Below are positions 13,209 through 14,393 of a DNA stretch of 14,393 bases, one piece after another. A model generated the notes under the pieces. That model saw nothing but the letters and a program-made list of their open reading frames with translations. It made no database searches and was not told the origin of the DNA. The position numbers were made by a program, and so were the translations under genes. Within the stretch, counting starts at the first letter, position 1, and the number at the start of each line of letters is the position of its first letter. The DNA comes from Candidatus Nomurabacteria bacterium (GTDB lineage Bacteria; Patescibacteriota; Minisyncoccia; Phycocordibacterales; UBA9973), in NCBI GenBank assembly GCA_943354205.1, contig CALRBJ010000012.1, positions 1 through 14,393 of the forward strand, written 5' to 3'.

Positions 13209-13703
13209 CTACGGTAAAATTTTTGCAATGTCTCCCACTTTCCAATTATTCATCTTGGCCGTTCCATCAGATACTTCGAGGGTATATTTGGAAGGTCTCA
13301 ATGGGTAAAAAACTGTAGGATATGAGCTTGGTTTGACACTCTCTTTTATAGTCGTTATTTTATAATTTTCATCGAGCCAGACTATATCTATCGGAAAATG
13401 CATGTCTTTCATCCAAAAGCCATATAATGCAGGCTTTTCAAAGACAAAAAGCATGCCTGTGCCAGCATTTAAACCATCTCGGCCGGATAGACCGCTGTTG
13501 TGATTGGCCTCAGAAACTACAGTTTCGGCTGTAATTACAGTACCCCCTATTTGCACATGGGAAATATCAATAGTAGACGGCGCAGCAAGCTCGATGGAAG
13601 CGATACCCTGGGGTGAAGTAATGAATTTTAAAAGAGCCGAGGCGATAATCCAAAATATAGCCAGAACCACAATTAAAACAATAAGTTTTTTTCTGCTAGT
13701 CAT
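13209..13703 (-). CDS. Membrane-anchored DUF192 family protein
   Basis: A 164-residue protein with one N-terminal membrane helix (about 6-27, LIVLIVVLAIFWIIASALL) and an extracytoplasmic DUF192 domain (about 55-164). The family signature is clear: SGRDGLNAGTGMLFVF, then FWMKDMHFPIDIVWLD, then YTLEVSDGTA and KVGDIAKI at the end. DUF192 proteins are small secreted beta-rich proteins with no settled biochemical role. The gene stands alone between the 16S terminator and nrdA. A TGTTAAAAT box ends seven bases before the ATG, so the message is probably leaderless, and there is no Shine-Dalgarno. After the TAG stop, GC-rich imperfect hairpin sequence (about 13170-13212) may aid termination. Family assignment is firm; function unknown. 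Confidence 0.92.
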   Translation of the reverse strand: MTSRKKLIVLIVVLAIFWIIASALLKFITSPQGIASIELAAPSTIDISHVQIGGTVITAETVVSEANHNSGLSGRDGLNAGTGMLFVFEKPALYGFWMKDMHFPIDIVWLDENYKITTIKESVKPSSYPTVFYPLRPSKYTLEVSDGTAKMNNWKVGDIAKILP

Positions 13704-13710
13704 ACTTTAT

Positions 13711-13719
13711 ATTTTAACA
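13711..13719 (-). promoter_or_regulatory. Extended -10 promoter of the DUF192 gene
   Basis: TGTTAAAAT on the minus strand, identical to the box before secA. Seven bases separate it from the ATG at 13703, placing the transcription start on or next to the start codon. The -35 is weak. Confidence 0.55.
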
Positions 13720-13741
13720 TGAAAATATTTTTAAAAACGCA

Positions 13742-13779
13742 AATCAAAAAAACCACCCTTGCAGGTGGTTTTTTTGATT
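13742..13779. terminator. Strong bidirectional terminator downstream of 16S rRNA
   Basis: Perfect 16-pair stem AATCAAAAAAACCACC / GGTGGTTTTTTTGATT with a six-base loop; T-runs on both strands. It lies about 140 bases after the inferred 16S 3' end and before the DUF192 promoter, so the 16S transcript should stop here. Confidence 0.9.
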
Positions 13780-13916
13780 ACTATTCTTTATTTTGTTCCG
13801 TTCTGGGGTCTTTCCCTCCGGTCAACATATTTTAGGACGATATGTTTAGTCCATCATGTATCCAATTGGAATACACGATATCGACACAATAACTTTGATA
13901 AATCAAAGATTGTTCA
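13780..13916 (-). other. Structured 16S rRNA trailer
   Basis: Minus-strand sequence between 16S and the terminator. TGGAATA, starting in the rRNA tail, pairs with TATTCCA further on. Inside that, CTTTGAT-TT-ATCAAAG forms a perfect hairpin flanked by ACAAT/ATTGT. Next, GGAC/GTCC (13849-13852 with 13835-13838) and AACATAT/ATATGTT (13840-13846 with 13824-13830) interleave as an H-type pseudoknot. Last, TTG-CCG-GGG pairs with CCC-CGG-CAA around AAAGA. No tRNA, 23S or 5S sequence is present. Confidence 0.5.

Positions 13917-14393
<477 letters not shown>

Noticed and set aside
2..13703. Genetic code 25 (TGA as glycine), as in Gracilibacteria and Absconditabacteria
   Set aside because: All genes are uninterrupted in the standard code, and no in-frame TGA was needed to keep a reading frame.
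13805..13822. GGGAAAGACCCC on the minus strand, like the 23S GGAAAGACCCC block
   Set aside because: No other 23S sequence surrounds it; the bases are explained by a local GGG-AAAGA-CCC hairpin.

Overview
The window looks like a chromosomal segment of a Candidate Phyla Radiation (Patescibacteria) bacterium, most likely Parcubacteria-like. The reasons are compact housekeeping genes, a shortened RNase P RNA, a divergent 16S rRNA that mismatches a universal primer site, a solitary 16S gene, a tiny Lys/Ala-rich protein, and Ser/Thr-rich surface proteins. The taxonomic call is inference; no search was run. All nine stop codons are TAA or TAG and the genes read cleanly in the standard code.

Layout. 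1-1024: 3' end of dnaE (+) and a shared bidirectional terminator. 1065-1829: a secreted lysozyme-like protein (-) with a long structured leader and its own promoter. 1858-4380: secA (-). 4397-4920: a 24-residue Lys/Ala-rich protein, an AT-rich stretch with one DnaA box, and two tandem promoter-hairpin-terminator units (-) that look like small RNA genes. 4922-7174: a 699-residue secreted protein (-) with a Bacteroidetes-type T9SS sorting tail. 7239-7591: rnpB (+). 7644-9198: a membrane-anchored fibronectin-like surface protein (+) with a consensus promoter. 9273-13086: nrdA-nrdB (-), encoding a ribonucleotide reductase whose small subunit has Phe where the radical Tyr should be (class Ic-like). 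13209-13716: a membrane-anchored DUF192 protein (-). 13742-14393: a terminator, a structured trailer and the 3' third of 16S rRNA (-).

The main observation concerns translation initiation. The 16S gene aligns to its known 3' end through helix 45, with compensatory changes that argue for a working molecule. The tail that should read UGGAUCACCUCC reads UGGAAUAAUUC, so the anti-Shine-Dalgarno is absent. Consistent with this, no visible gene start has a well-spaced Shine-Dalgarno. Several promoters place the transcription start on or just before the ATG (fibronectin-like gene, DUF192 gene, secA), and the T9SS-tail gene has a G-poor A-rich leader. Together these suggest a leaderless or A-rich-leader mode of initiation. 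The 16S is also followed by its own terminator, so it appears unlinked from 23S.

The longest stretch without a large gene (4472-4973) is filled by promoters, hairpins, the DnaA box and the two small-RNA candidates.
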